Shown: positions 10,780 to 22,683 of the stretch, piece after piece | Layout of the letters: every line of letters starts with the position of its first letter | Position numbering within the stretch: position 1 is the stretch's first letter | From: Cyclaneusma minus | Lineage: Eukaryota > Ascomycota > Leotiomycetes > Marthamycetales > Marthamycetaceae | Assembly: GCA_037179335.1 (NCBI GenBank) | Contig: JAKZHN010000011.1 | Location: 1,022,428 to 1,086,427, forward strand | DNA: 64,000 nt | Reading direction: 5' to 3' | Translations under genes and position numbers: made by a program | The notes under the pieces: model-generated | Databases searched by the model: none | Seen by the model: only the letters and a program-made list of their open reading frames with translations | Told to the model about the DNA's origin: nothing

Positions 10780-12035
10780 TCACTTCTTCAAGGCCTTCAA
10801 CTGCTTCTCCCTCATAGCCGCCCTCGCACTCCTGCTTCCTCCCAATTTCGGCCCCTTCAACAACTCTTCTTCCTTCTTGGCCTGTCGACCAGCCGGGCCT
10901 GAGGGCGCCGCTGGCTTCTTCCTGTGCCGCGCACTCACAGCATCCATGAATTCGCGCCGGAACTCGGCGGCTATGCGGTCGTCTGCTGCCTGGTCGTCGT
11001 CTCCCAGGGCTTCTGATGCAGCTGCATTTGTTGGTTCTTCGTAAATATCCACTACCGCCACGGCAAAATATTAGCAATTTCTCATTAAGTTGGGGGACGA
11101 GGAAAGCATGGATTAACTTACGTTTGTTCTCCCGCAGGATTTCCTCGACCAGTTTGTCTCGCTTGATATCGTCACTATTGCGCCTCTTTCTTCCCCCACG
11201 CCAGGGCTTCCCGTCTCTTCCAAGCCGCACTTTCTGTTTCCCTCCAGCACTCTCGCTGTCATCTTCAGGCTCTTCGCCATGGAGTCTTCGTCTCGCCTTC
11301 TCCGTCAACGCAACGTTCTTCTCGCGTTCTTCCGCGCCCAAATCGATTTCCTGCAACTTTCCCAGCGCTGCCGGTTGTCGCTGTACCCCCATATCCGATT
11401 TGCCGCCTAGACTTGACTCAAAGGTGTTTGCAGACTGCGTATTACCGGCAATCGTAGTCGAGAAATCACCGCCCGTGCTGCTGGGGACTAGATTCGCAAG
11501 GCGTCGCTTAGCTAATTCGGCGTCTATATATGCCATCCTTCCTCTGTCAGTCTGCTCCATAAAAATCAAGAAAGACGTGTTATCCGCAAAAGGGGATAAC
11601 TCACATGTGCCTATCAACTCCGCCCCCAACACCAGTCTGCGGGGCGAAGCGTCTGATGCCCCCAGTCGGCGCATTGTCTTCCTTCAACTCGACTTCTTTT
11701 CCCTCTGTGCTTTCCACTTCATGGTGTGCTGGCGCAGCAGCAGCTCCTTTGGAAACGCCAGCTTGTTCGGCGCGGAACTCGACGCCGCCTAATCTCTGTT
11801 TGCGCAGTTTGCGCAGTCGTAGGATCTCGGCCATGGGGAGCTGGGAGGTTTCGGCGTCGACGTCATCCGAGGCAGGGGGCGCCGGTGAAGCGGAGGTTTC
11901 GACGAGAGCTGGAGCAGCGGACGGTTGGGAAATCGGTAGGGGATGGTCGTTCGTTTCGGCGTCGGTGTCGCGCTGGCGGTAGACCTTGCGCTTCTTGCTG
12001 GGGCGGAAATGTATGGGTTCTGCTTGGTTGTCCAT
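10780..12035 (-). CDS. TLS1: Tls1/C9orf78 (Hep59) family splicing-associated protein
   Basis: Members associate with the spliceosome; fission yeast Tls1 affects telomere silencing through splicing. Exons 12035-11605, 11537-11122 and 11051-10780 give 372 aa. Diagnostic features are an N-terminal FRPSKKRKVYRQR basic block, MAYIDAELAKRR at the start of exon 2, a conserved KLQEIDLG segment, and a highly charged C-terminus ending in repeated Lys. The second junction gives ENKLDIYEEPTN. The intron phases (2 and 1) and splice signals are standard. It shares a 283-bp divergent promoter with dUTPase. Nuclear location is inferred from family and composition. Confidence 0.88.
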
Positions 12036-12318
12036 CTTGGCGGACTAAGACACTGTGATTAGGGTGTTGTCGGATGGCAGGTGGAAAGATGCATGCGATG
12101 TTGGAGGTTTGAAGCCGGCTCATCTCAGCATAACGAAGTCGGAGGCTGGAAGTGACGACTTCAATTAGAGGCGCTCGGGCCATGCGGGGAAGCTTTGATC
12201 CCTTTTGTCGCGTCAACTCACGCGTCGTCGATCCCTCACCATCAATCTCCACAATTCCTGACAAGCTCCCGTCGCGACAAAAACCCCCCAAAAAAATCCG
12301 AGCTTCACTTCCTTCCCA
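12036..12318. promoter_or_regulatory. Bidirectional promoter between TLS1 and dUTPase
   Basis: 283 bases separate the two divergent start codons, so both promoters must overlap here or extend into leaders. The right half is pyrimidine-rich on the plus strand just before the dUTPase ATG, as usual for a fungal leader. No specific factor site was identified. Confidence 0.5.
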
Positions 12319-13137
12319 ATGTCTGTCCCGCACACTCCCCCACCACCGCCCGAACCTGCCGCCGCAATTCTCCCCCCGGACTTGCAACACATAACAGCCA
12401 CCATTCCTCCCCTCCCTGCCGCCGCTTCTCCTCCAACATCTCCACTGGCCAAACGCTTAAAAAGCGACCACAGCAGCAACGACACTTCAATCGCCGCTTC
12501 CCTTTCCGACAACCCTCTTCTCACCCAACCGGCAGAACCTACCAAAATGGCTTCAACCACTACTACTCCGGCGGTGACGAGCGTGAGCCAGGCCCCGCCG
12601 CTTCTCATCAAGAAGCTCTCCGACAAAGCACGCTTGCCTACACGAGGCAGTGCTTTCGCAGCCGGCTATGACCTCTACGCTGCCCAACCGACCGTCATTC
12701 CCGCCCGCGGAAAAGGCCTTGTGGAGACAGATTTGAGCATGGCTGTTCCAGATGGCACTTGTGCGTATTCTCTCTTCCTTAGCTTTTCAATCGCGTCTCT
12801 GCCATATCTTCGCCTTCTCGCCTCTAGCTACCCCGACCAATCATTGGCAAGAGAAACCTAAAGCTGACCCATGAATTCAAAAGACGGACGCATAGCCCCC
12901 CGCTCCGGCCTAGCCTCCAAACACAGCATCGACACGGGCGCCGGCGTAATCGACGCCGACTACCGCGGCCCCGTCAAAGTGCTCCTTTTCAACCTCTCCG
13001 ACAAGGACTTTGAGGTCAAGGAGGGCGAGCGGGTGGCTCAGTTGGTGTTGGAGAGGATCTACACCCCTGAGATCGTGGAGGTGGAGCAGTTGGAGGAGAG
13101 TGTTAGGGGTGCTGGAGGCTTTGGCAGCACCGGCTAA
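12319..13137 (+). CDS. DUT1: Deoxyuridine 5'-triphosphate nucleotidohydrolase (dUTPase)
   Basis: Hydrolyses dUTP to dUMP and diphosphate, keeping uracil out of DNA. Exons 12319-12760 and 12884-13137 give 231 aa. All five trimeric-dUTPase motifs are present: AAGYDLYAA (1), PRSGLASK (2), GAGVIDADYRG with the catalytic Asp (3), EGERVAQLVLE (4) and the Gly-rich RGAGGFGSTG C-terminus (5). The catalytic core follows a 76-residue Pro/Thr/Ser-rich extension; an internal ATG at 12547 (MASTTTT) would give a core-sized protein. The extension contains a KRLK basic patch, so a nuclear versus shorter isoform is possible. The 123-nt intron follows motif 1, before PRSG. Confidence 0.95.
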
Positions 13138-13681
13138 GGATTCTCCGTTCAAAAGTGAATTTAGGGAGTTTAGAGGGGAAGAGGAAATAGATGAAGGCGT
13201 GTGTGAAATGGGTTTTATTGCTGCAAGATTGGGTAAAACTTGGTGTGATGACTTAAAAGGGATCTTGAGTCTCAAGACCTGGTGATTGGTGTAAAAGCTC
13301 AGGGACTGAACTAAAAGCATGAAATAGACAACTTTCGAGAATCAGGAACTCACTGTGTCAGCACCAGGCACAATTTTGTCAAATGGATATCCAAGACCAA
13401 GCAAGTAGTGTTGACCCCTCCGTCTCATCCACAGGCCACCCACCCTCTCACCTTTGTCCCGTGTCTTCTCACTCTCCAACGTACTCATCGCACCACCACC
13501 CATCCTCCCATCCCCCCCTTCCCCCTAGTTTTTCTTGGTCTTCGAAGTTCCAACTTCCGATTCTCGCGTCAAAGCTCAAAGATCAAGAAGAATCGGCCTC
13601 GAAATTAGGAGAATCTTCGCAAATTCGCCGAATGGTAAACCATAAACGCCACTAGCCCTCTTCTTTTCCCTCCAACCAATC
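13138..13681. other. Convergent 3' intergenic region
   Basis: Separates the 3' ends of dUTPase (plus) and acylphosphatase (minus). It contains a Ser/His/Pro-coding-like CT-rich tract near 13430-13530 that has no start context or family resemblance. I see no gene. Confidence 0.5.
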
Positions 13682-14292
13682 TCAGTATCTCACCTCAAAC
13701 TCCCCCTCCCCCTCCACAACATCCACCTCCTGCTTCTCCACCCTCTCCACCCGCGCATGCGTCGGTCCCCTATTCAGCTCCTTGACCAGTTTCTCCAGCG
13801 CCTCTGCGCTGCCTTGGGCTTCGCCTTCGACCTGTCCTCCCACATCAAATATCAGCACATCAGCATCACTTCTTCCATTGTAACAATATTTCATATCATA
13901 ATGAGGATGGGCGGGTTGGTGAGATTGTGAAAGTTGGTGAAGTTGGTGAGAGAGCGGTAATGGGTAGGTAAGCAAAGGCTGGAAAGAAAATGTGGAAGGA
14001 AAGAAAGCTTTTACCTCGCCTTTAGGCGCATTGCTCACCCACCCCGTAACGCCATATTCAGCCGCTTTGGACTTTGCGAAATTGCTAATTAATTCCATAT
14101 GTAATCAGCCACTACCTTCGCATCAAACAAGAAACATCCCACAGCCTGTTCAGTCTCATAGCCTTTTCAGTCTTATGGTCGTGGAGAATTGAACATACCG
14201 GTAATTGACACCTTGGACTGTGCCATGGACGCGGAATGAAATCTGTCAGAGCTTGGATTAGCAACCGCGTGCGTCACACATACATCATTCAT
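13682..14292 (-). CDS. Acylphosphatase
   Basis: Small cytosolic enzyme hydrolysing acyl phosphates. Exons 14292-14284 (9 nt), 14242-14199, 14084-14015 and 13831-13682 add to 273 nt, 90 aa, the standard size. The product begins MNDISFRVHGTVQGVNYR, carrying the phosphate-binding loop (HGTVQGV) and catalytic Arg (GVNYR). The second signature GWVSNAPKGEVEG carries the catalytic Asn. The first coding exon is just three codons; the ISFRVHG block directly follows a CTGACAG acceptor, so an upstream exon is required. The 183-nt third intron is long for this window. Confidence 0.9.
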
Positions 14293-15392
14293 AACCAATT
14301 CAAGTCGACTCGCTGAGAAGTCTGGGATTCAATGACAGCTTGGATTGGATGCATTTGAGATGTCAAGACTCAAAGGGTGGAGCTGGGTGTCTCTTACTCG
14401 GGATGAGGACATTGTTGGAGGAATTCGAGGGGGTTGGTCAAGCTTGAGTGAGGTTTGGAGCTTTCAAATGGCTGCTAGTGTCTGGTCTGTCGATTGTTGT
14501 TGTTGTTTTTGTTGGCAGGAGAGTGGGGGAGAGTGGGGGAAGAGAGCTGTAGGATATTGAAATTCTGAAGCCCGATGGTCTTCATTCTTGTCAGCCTCGC
14601 CGGAGAGTTTCTCCGTTCATTGTTCCACCAGCTCGATACCTGTACATGTACCCTTTGTCATGTTGGCTCCCTGCATCTACATACGTCATCGCGCTATATC
14701 AGTCGCATTCACATGTCAGAGACGTGCCATGTCGATTCACGAACTCGAGCGTCAAGTTCTCCAGTTGCTCAAACATACTCTCACAAGTGCAGCAGAAGCA
14801 TTCTTCAGAGCGAAAACCAGGGGTGAGCGCGAGAGCTTCTTCGCGTCTTGGATTTCTCTATTCCTACTCTCTCGAGCATGCGAAAGCGACCGAGCTATCC
14901 ATCACCCAATGCATATCCTTCTTTTTGGTGGTGCCCACGAGAATGCTGAAACTGCCCGCAAGCCATTTGCAAGCCAGGCGGAAGAAAGGAAAAACAAGCC
15001 CCACGACTAAACAAACGAGTCTCAAAACCAAAAGCCCCCCTCTCTCTCCATCATCACCTCAAGTATGATCAAGTCGAAGTATGCTCAAATGTTCCCATTG
15101 TTTTGCAAGTCGGCCGTGTGCACAATGAGACCGTCGCCAGCACTTGGCTTAGTCCTCGCAACAGAAGGAGAATTGCCTGTTTTGTATGGTCCAGGATTGC
15201 TTGAACATCCATCAAATGCGCTTTCCGGGATTGTCTGGACTTCCCAAACGCCGTTCTCAATGCTTGGCTGGTGATCAGCTCAAGGATATAGAGGGTATAT
15301 CATAAAACGCCGGGATAATGATCTGTCGCTGAATAGGAAAAACGCCGCCAGGTATTCGCACTAGGAATGGGAATGGAATATTGACAAGAGGC
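14293..15392. other. Intergenic region, no gene seen
   Basis: Upstream region of acylphosphatase and 3' flank of the Ser/Pro-rich gene. Frames near 14588-15068 on the plus strand overlap each other and lack recognisable features. Confidence 0.5.
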
Positions 15393-16715
15393 TTATCGAA
15401 CGAGAGCGGCGGGCGAGGTCGGACCGGATCGGTTTCCGGACCTGTTGCGGCGCTCGTGGTCGGCGCGGATGATGTTGCTCACGAGCTCCTGCTCGGCGGA
15501 AGCATTGGGCGAGGAGGTCGGAGCTCGCGCCGTCATGTAACTGTTGCCCTCCTCGAGTTCCAAGGGCGTGATGGGGCCCGGACTTCCCAGTGGTTCGAGA
15601 CGTGGAGAGGAGGGCTTGGTTCCTTTCGCTCCCATGCGGCTGGCGAGCGTGGCCTGGCGCATCATGTCTCTCTGGTACTCCTGAAGCTTCTTCCTGATAT
15701 CCGAGTCATTTCGCTTGTGACTGTTGGCACTCGGGCGGGACGAAGGGGACGGAGGCTGCATCTTGAAGTTGGAGGGATGGAACTGGCCCATGGAGTTTCC
15801 GAGCGTCTCGGGACCGGCTGTACCGGGAAAGACTTCGCGTCCCATGCTCAACGGTGACTTGACCGTGGTTCGGCCTGGCGATGTGGGATAGTTGGGAGTA
15901 AAGAGGGGAGAGCTGCGCTCTGGCATAGCGGATGTTCTCGAATTTTCTTCGAAAGAGTGAAAGGGATGCGGCTTGTAGGCGCCCTGGATGTCGCCATGAA
16001 ATGGAAAATAGCTTCTGTAAGGCAGAAATAGCATGTCAGCTAAGAGGTCTTGTATTGCGTCATGGCAGAAGTGTAAGCAGCTGAGGCAGCGTAGGCAGAG
16101 GAGGACAGGCAGGGAACACAGGCTTGGGCATCCTTCGTCGTACTCGCTACGTACCCTTTAACTTCTCCCCTGCCGGTCAGCGGTGCAGGAGGGGTTCGCA
16201 CAGCGGAATGGCGGGACGGAAGCTGGATAGCAATGGGACGAGAGCGGCGGGAGCCTGGAGAGTTGGGATGAAGGTTGTTGGGTACTTGGAGATGGTGGTT
16301 CGGAACTGTAGAAGATTCAGCAAGATCATGTCAGCACGCGATCATTTCCAGATGGGAGTGGATACATAAAGAATTCGCTATCGCATTGATTCAAGTTCCA
16401 CTCGGCAACAGGCATCCGGGGTCTCTGAGACCCCTGCAGCGGTGGCGTGGCGGGGTCGGCGGCAGCGGCACCTAAGCAGCAAGGAGTAAGGACGCCGCGA
16501 TATTTGGTGCTACCCAACGGCCGCTGGCCAAAAATATCTGTCGACCTACCTGGCGTGGTTGAGCCGTCCGAGTCGGTGGAAGAGGAAGCACGTCGCGAGT
16601 GAGTGGCCTCGTCGGGGGCTTGCGAGTGGGATGACGAGGACGAGCTGGTGCGGGCGAACGAGGGCCTCTTTGAATAGTTTGCCAGCGACGACGGCTTGAA
16701 TGATCGGCTGGCCAT
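15393..16715 (-). CDS. Ser/Pro-rich hypothetical protein
   Basis: Not recognised. The start at 16715 gives MASRSFKPSSLANYSKRPS, followed by Ser-rich sequence. Two models fit. Exons 16715-16550, 16305-16155 and 16014-15393 give an open 312-aa protein. An extra well-bordered exon (16471-16366, ending AT|GTATCC) can be inserted, but its length of 106 nt breaks the frame. The downstream blocks TPPAPLTGRGEVKGSYFPFH and HPSNFKMQPP and the C-terminal ELVSNIIRADHERRNRSG look conserved-like. Mostly disordered composition with many SP/TP sites, so phosphorylation is likely. Either the middle exon is a cassette or intron remnant, or there is a sequence error. Confidence 0.6.
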
Positions 16716-19054
16716 CTGGGCGATGGGGGTTGTCGGAGTGGATGCCCGCGAACCCTGGCAAGCAGGCCCGATGACGACTTGCTCAGGAAAAATACGACGA
16801 GTACGAATGGATGTCGGACATCGAATCTTGATCGTCGAAGTTGCGGACACACGGGCGGGAAATAAATCGAAGAGAGGTTGTCAGTCCCGGCACAAGGCAG
16901 AGGTACTTGGACTTTGGTGGTGTTGACTCGTGGAAAGATGTACTCAAGGCGTTAAAAGGAAGCCTTGGCGGTGTAATAGCAGCACTGGGCGGCCCGTCTT
17001 CGAGGACAAGGCCGACTCCTCGCGCTTGCTTCTTCTCTGACCGCTGCACTCACCACACTACTGCATCGACCGTGGTTGGGCGGGGGATGGGAGCTGGGAA
17101 GCTGGGACTCGTGAGGAGGTGATGCGCAAGGTGACGCCAACGACAGCGACGAGCGAGCTTCGGGTCCACTCTGCTGACTTGTACGGCCCTGACTGGATTT
17201 CTTGAAGCCTTCAAGTCGCAAGGCTGTGATGACGGCGAAGGGGGTTACAGATTTCGATAAGTACTACCGGCCTGACAAAGGAATGAGGGAGAAAGTAAAG
17301 AGAATGCTGTATTCGACTTTGAAACGACCTTATCACCTTATGGATCTTGTGTTCCCATCCGCCTATCGATGCTATCTGTGCCTCAGCACATGGAGACCTG
17401 CATTCGAACTTCAAAGCACTTTGTCACTGGCCCATCTACATCTCAACCATACATCTGTTGTCTGTGGTAAGTGTCTTGGACGCAGCCTGTCAGGTCATGC
17501 CGTCTGCACCTTCAAGATGGGAAGCGGAATGTACCACACTGTCTCTCTCCTTCCTCTGACATGAAGATCATTACTACAGCTGATGAACCGGAACAGGCAA
17601 GAGACCAAGCTTCTCAAAAAGCACAGTCGCGGAATCCAAGACCACCGAGTCAAGTCAACACCACCCCGTTCCCCCTTCATGCACTCCAATATGCAATCAC
17701 GCGGGGAACGGGTGCCAAAAATAGTGGATTCGAGTGACTACTTGACTTGAACATCAAGCATACATGCCTTGATTCCAGCAAACATGCCCTCCTCGCTGTA
17801 CCCCGCCGATATACCGTCGATCATCCGTCTTCGATATCCTGTACATGCATCCATGTTTCACGTCTCACCCACCCTACTATCACATGCCTCCCCGCACCAG
17901 ATCAAGCCCCTTCGGAGAATTCGTATTATGGCAATATTAACATTCATATATTTGGTGGGTCTCTTGTTATTTGCCACAAGAACCTGGGGGATCAAGGGAG
18001 CACGAACATTTGGGTCAGGCAATGATTAGTGCATATATTCTGTGGGTCTAAGTGTGCCGTTTCTGTGTTCGTATGCTTGCGCCACCACGCGGGAACTGCC
18101 TCGTTTCTGTATAAGGTGATGAAAGTGGCTATCAAGGTGGACTGGGGTGGTAATAAGTCAACAAAGAGTCGGGGGTTGTTTCTTTCTAGCATCGGAGATA
18201 TTTGGTACGAGTCGCAACATCAAAACTCCGAGACGCAAACGGGGCAGAAACCCGGGCCTATAATATTGCCATGTTATATGGCAGCTTGGATGAAGACCGA
18301 AAAAGCTCAAAGACACTAAACTGGTAGGTATACGAGTGTTCAAAGATTGGAACACCGAGAATACAGCCGGAGGTTTCTCCGTCGATGTTTTTCTCTGAAG
18401 AACCTGAGCCACGGCCACGGTAGCACAATGGAAGCTTAGAAGCCGTCTCGAACTTAACAGAGAGAAACCATTGCGCTGCGAACAAAAGATGAGCAAAGGG
18501 AAAGGAAAACCATGACAGACTACAAAGAGAACAAAGCAAACCAAGTTCTTTCAAGAGTTGCCAAAGTCTCCGAGCTTTCGACTTTCTCAAGACCTTGCTA
18601 TTGATCTTCTGAAAGAAGATCTGGCTTCTGGAAGCACCTCGTCGAACGTGGCTGGCCCCACGCAGTCAATGATTGAATCTTCAGATCCCGGCCTCCATAT
18701 GCTTGAGTTTTAAGATGCGTGGAGGAATACCCAGTAGCCAAGTTTGGAGTAAGACAGCAACCAAGAGATGTATCACCGCCATCCATATATGGTCTGAAGA
18801 AACGAAGTGCACTCACATTTTCATTCCCTCCTGAAAGACCACATCTTGTGGTGAGAACCCATGTGCGATTTTTGACAGCTATGCTGTGAGGAAGCCTTCA
18901 ACCGAATCTGTATAAACCGAATAATAGCAAAGGCCATATTCTCCCAGGATCCCAAGTACAGTCCCTGCTCGAACTTCTCGATCGCAGTACAAAACCCTTC
19001 TTCGCCTTCAATGCCGCTAACTACCTACCGCCCGCGTAAACCCACGTCTTTGAT
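16716..19054. other. Intergenic region, no gene seen
   Basis: 2.3 kb between the Ser/Pro-rich gene start and the 3' end of the MFS gene (both minus). Only short overlapping frames are present on both strands and none resembles a known family. Confidence 0.5.
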
Positions 19055-21201
19055 TCAGTTCAGCTTCAACATTTCCAGAATATTGTGTCGATGGAAGAAA
19101 CTCCGATTCCGCTTGCCAAAGATATCTGCATACAACGCACTGTCAGCTATGCCCATAACTCCCATAGGTCTCCACTAATCCATCAATCAATGGTCCCTGG
19201 TACCACCAGGAAAGGGGCATGGAAGTTTGCAATAAAAGGAAAAGCTTACACATGGGCACACTGAGCACGCAGATTGCAACCTGCACGGAAGCAATGATGA
19301 TGAATGTGCGGTGGATGCCGTGATCTCGGATCCAGTCGTAGGCTTTGAAGGTAAGCGCAAAACTGAAGAAGTTCTTGAATATGATGAGGCATGTGAAGGC
19401 TTCGATTGCGATGTCGCCTGTGTAGCATGGATGAGCAAAGTCATGTCTCGTCAAATATTGAGAGTATTGGGTCGGCTCCCTGCTTGGAAAGAGGCAGCTG
19501 AATGAAAAAGATTCAAATGGGAAATCGACAAGGTGAGGCTAAGAGGAAACTTACGGTGAGCATCGACAATATACAGGCTACTCGCCACCGTCCCAATAAC
19601 CATACCCATCACCTCCAGCGCAAAGAAAAAGATCGGCCAGATCCAATGATAGTGCGCGATCCTACTACTCGTAATCCCAAAACCATACAAGCCCGCACAG
19701 CCAAACACCAGCTGCGGGATCACGATCAGGATGCGAAACTCGGGTTCATAGATTCCATGATTCCATTGAGTCATGATCCTCGCAGAGTAGTCGGCAATGA
19801 GGCCAGCGACGAGGAAGCCTAGAATGGCGCCGATGAATGCGCCCGTGTAGGCATAGCCGGTGTTGACTTCGTCCCAGAATAGGGGTGGACCGAGAAATAT
19901 GGCGCCGATGATGACTCCGATGAAGACGGTCCAGCCGATCATGGTGCCTTGGATGAGCATGGCCCAGAAAATTGCTGGCTGGGCGAAGAGGGGGAAGGGG
20001 CGGAGGAAGAGCTTCCAGAACGGCTCCGACGTTTTGCGTCCGCTGAAGGGTAGTAGGGATTTTGCAAAGCTTTGCTTGGTGTAGCGATGTGATCGATCTG
20101 GTAATTCACTGTTGCGGCGTGCGGTACTTTCGGTGTAGGTCTTTTCGGGGTCGTTGCCGTGTGCTGATCCTTGAGATCCTGTGGAAGGCGGCGTGTGTCC
20201 GGTCTCTTTGCTGTGGTAGAGACGAACGTCGTCTGTGGATGCCATGTCGGTATTGAGATATGCGTCACGGCAGTATGCGGTCTCGGGTACAAAGAAGAAG
20301 ACGATGGGGAGACAGACACCCATGAAGATGGCCACGAGATAGAAACTCCAATCCCAGCCAATGGTGTGAGTGATTTTGCCTACCACGATAGGGGTAAAGA
20401 AGGCCCCTCCGAAGACTGCCAAGTTGGTAAGGGCCATTCTGGCACCGCGTTCCTATTATCCAAGTTAGCAATTTCGATCCGTGAAGGGGTTCGCTCGCTG
20501 CAAGCTTGATCTTACATGGACGAAATACAGGTCTCCCACAGCAGCATTGACCAAGGTCTCAAAGGGAGCAGTTCCCATTCCTTGGATGATTCTCGCCCAT
20601 AAGAAGCTCTTATATCCCGTACTGGCACCTGCCCATGCACTGCCAACCGTGCATAGTATGGTGCCTAGCAAGAAGAGATGTCTCTTTCCCCATACCCTGC
20701 CTGATGGCACGCACAGAATTGCTGCAATTCCTGTGCCCATCAAAAAGTAGCCAGAGAGAAGAGCAATGTCTGTAAATGTGCGCTCGAAGATCAGGGATAA
20801 AGTGAGTGTATTTGCCGCGAGAATAGAGCCTAGAGATGTGGCGAAGATTGAAACGATACATAGTACAACAATGATTGCGTCGCGCTTCCGCAACGACCAG
20901 TTCTACAGGTCACTTTTTAGTACTTGAACTGGATTTCTAGACGGCACCCCAGGACCTACCAAGGGATCATTCGGGTCATCACTGGGTTGGGGAACGAGGA
21001 CGATGGGAACGGGACCGCTCGTGTCGCATTTGAGGTGGGTTCCTTCTGGGCCTACAACTTGCGGCCGTCCTGGGTCATCGAAATATCTGCTGGTTCCTGG
21101 AAGAGCCCATCAGTCCTGGTGAAAAGACAGAATGTGCATTCTTCTTTGAACTGACCTGGAACATGCTCCATAGAGCGGTCTTCCAGAACGCCGAGCCCCA
21201 T
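19055..21201 (-). CDS. Major facilitator superfamily transporter (DHA1-like)
   Basis: Twelve-helix plasma-membrane or vacuolar transporter; substrate unknown. Exons 21201-21156, 21096-20960, 20902-20516, 20452-19555, 19417-19250 and 19125-19055 give 568 aa. The start MGLGVLEDRSMEHVPG is the usual opening of this fungal subfamily, preferred over an in-frame ATG at 21303. The PNDPLNWSLRKRDAI segment precedes TM1; the GRVWGKRHLFLLG loop is motif A; WARIIQGMGTAPFETLVNA is the helix 4-5 signature; NERGARMA-type sequence (HERGARMAL) starts exon 4. The central cytoplasmic loop is long and polar. The 3' part is IAIEAFTCLIIFKNFFSF and ends FGKRNRSFFHRHNILEMLKLN. Six exons splice cleanly, which supports an intact gene. 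Confidence 0.92.
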
Positions 21202-22683
21202 CTTGACAGCGGGAAACTCAGTAGTTCTTGACGTTTCAAGTCTTGAATCTCGGAAATAGTTGAAATCGAAGGCGTCGTATGTCCTCACTTGGTCCGATAC
21301 CAAGGAAAAACAGGACCAGTCCGCAGTAGATTAGCTTGCAGCAAGACAAGACGAGGCTTGATAGGAAATGAGTCTAGTAGAAGACGAAGGGGGTTGGTAG
21401 ACTAAATAGTGACATTCAAACGTCTCCACCCGCGATTTTGTTCTAGCCTACCAGATCCGAGCGTTGGAAGCATGCACAAGAGCGACAATGACACGAAAGA
21501 CTGGCAACAAGACGAGGAAAAGAGAGGTCTCGCCCACCACAGACGACTTAACTTTCCGCGTTGCGACGCTGAAGTTTAATCGAGCAGTGATCCCGGCACG
21601 GTGACCTCAAGCACACAATTGCCGTGCCATATGAGCTCTCCTGCTTTCTGCCATTTCTGGAGCATTTCACCACTTGCCGAAACCTGTCCCGCAGCTGGTC
21701 TTGAGCTTCGATTTCTCGGACTCGGATGTTCCTGAGGAGCTGCCATTTCCAGAGCCAGCCATCTTGCCTTCATAGCTTGAGTCCTAGTCGAGGAGAAGTG
21801 CGGAGTGGCGCCGTGCGCTACCGACCAAGTCTCGGCCAGAAGAAGGTTGACGCGGGACTACTCACCTCCAAGCGCTGATAGAATTATCCTTTCGTGTATG
21901 CTCGAATCGGGCCTTGGCCCATGGAACTCTCCATCGCTGCTCGTCAATGGTTGGAAGAAGCTTCGGGCAGCGGCATCTCCACATCATAACGCAGCGGACA
22001 CCCATACCTTCAGCAGTCGAGATTCGTTGATGTTCTGACCGATAGTTGCAGGATGTTGGCGGACTTGAGGTGGGAGAAGAGTTGAGAAGTGCAAACACAC
22101 GGACCACCCTACCAGATGCTGCTCTCGTCGTCAACGTCGACTTGTCAAGTGTCAAACACAACCCCAACTCTCGCCGCCCGCTTGAAGAGCCTTTATAAAT
22201 CACCGACCTTGAACTTGAACAGTACGATGAAACGCGCCAACACACCCGAAGGTAACGATGAGAGACAAAATGTCATTCGACGTCGGATTCCCGGAGCTAC
22301 GGCTTGGCCCCCGTTGATCCATCCTCTTCCATAAAGGATAAGGCGTCGAGGATCAACTTGAGTTTAGCACAGGAGTTTAGCATTCAGCTAGCTCCTCCCA
22401 CAAAACAGCTCAGCCTGCTATTTGCCACAGATATGGAGTAGCATGGCCCAAAAGTCAATCGTCGTAGGTATCTGTGCCCTGCCGCATGAGCTATTAATTG
22501 CTGCCTCCTCCCTGTGTGTGAGCTTCCTGTCGTCGATATCTCTGGTTCCTTTCCCACTCGTGAAAACGTGAAAACGCTACCAACAGTCCCTGCAGACTTG
22601 ACAATCACTCTTAGCACACGCTTCGGGCCACGCGGGAAAGACATTCGACCAAGCCTACCCGGGAAAAATCCACAGTCCACACA
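21202..22683. other. Divergent promoter region of MFS and CFEM genes
   Basis: 1.5 kb between two divergent start codons. Open frames of 65-127 codons overlap on both strands (21576-22334) without motifs. No RNA gene or repeat recognised. Confidence 0.5.

Noticed and set aside
10691..11674. 327-codon minus-strand frame
   Set aside because: It is exon 2 of the Tls1-like gene read through an intron with good splice sites; exon 3 in another frame completes the family protein.
21576..22334. Small minus- and plus-strand frames between the MFS and CFEM genes
   Set aside because: Short, overlapping and without motifs; more likely promoter DNA.
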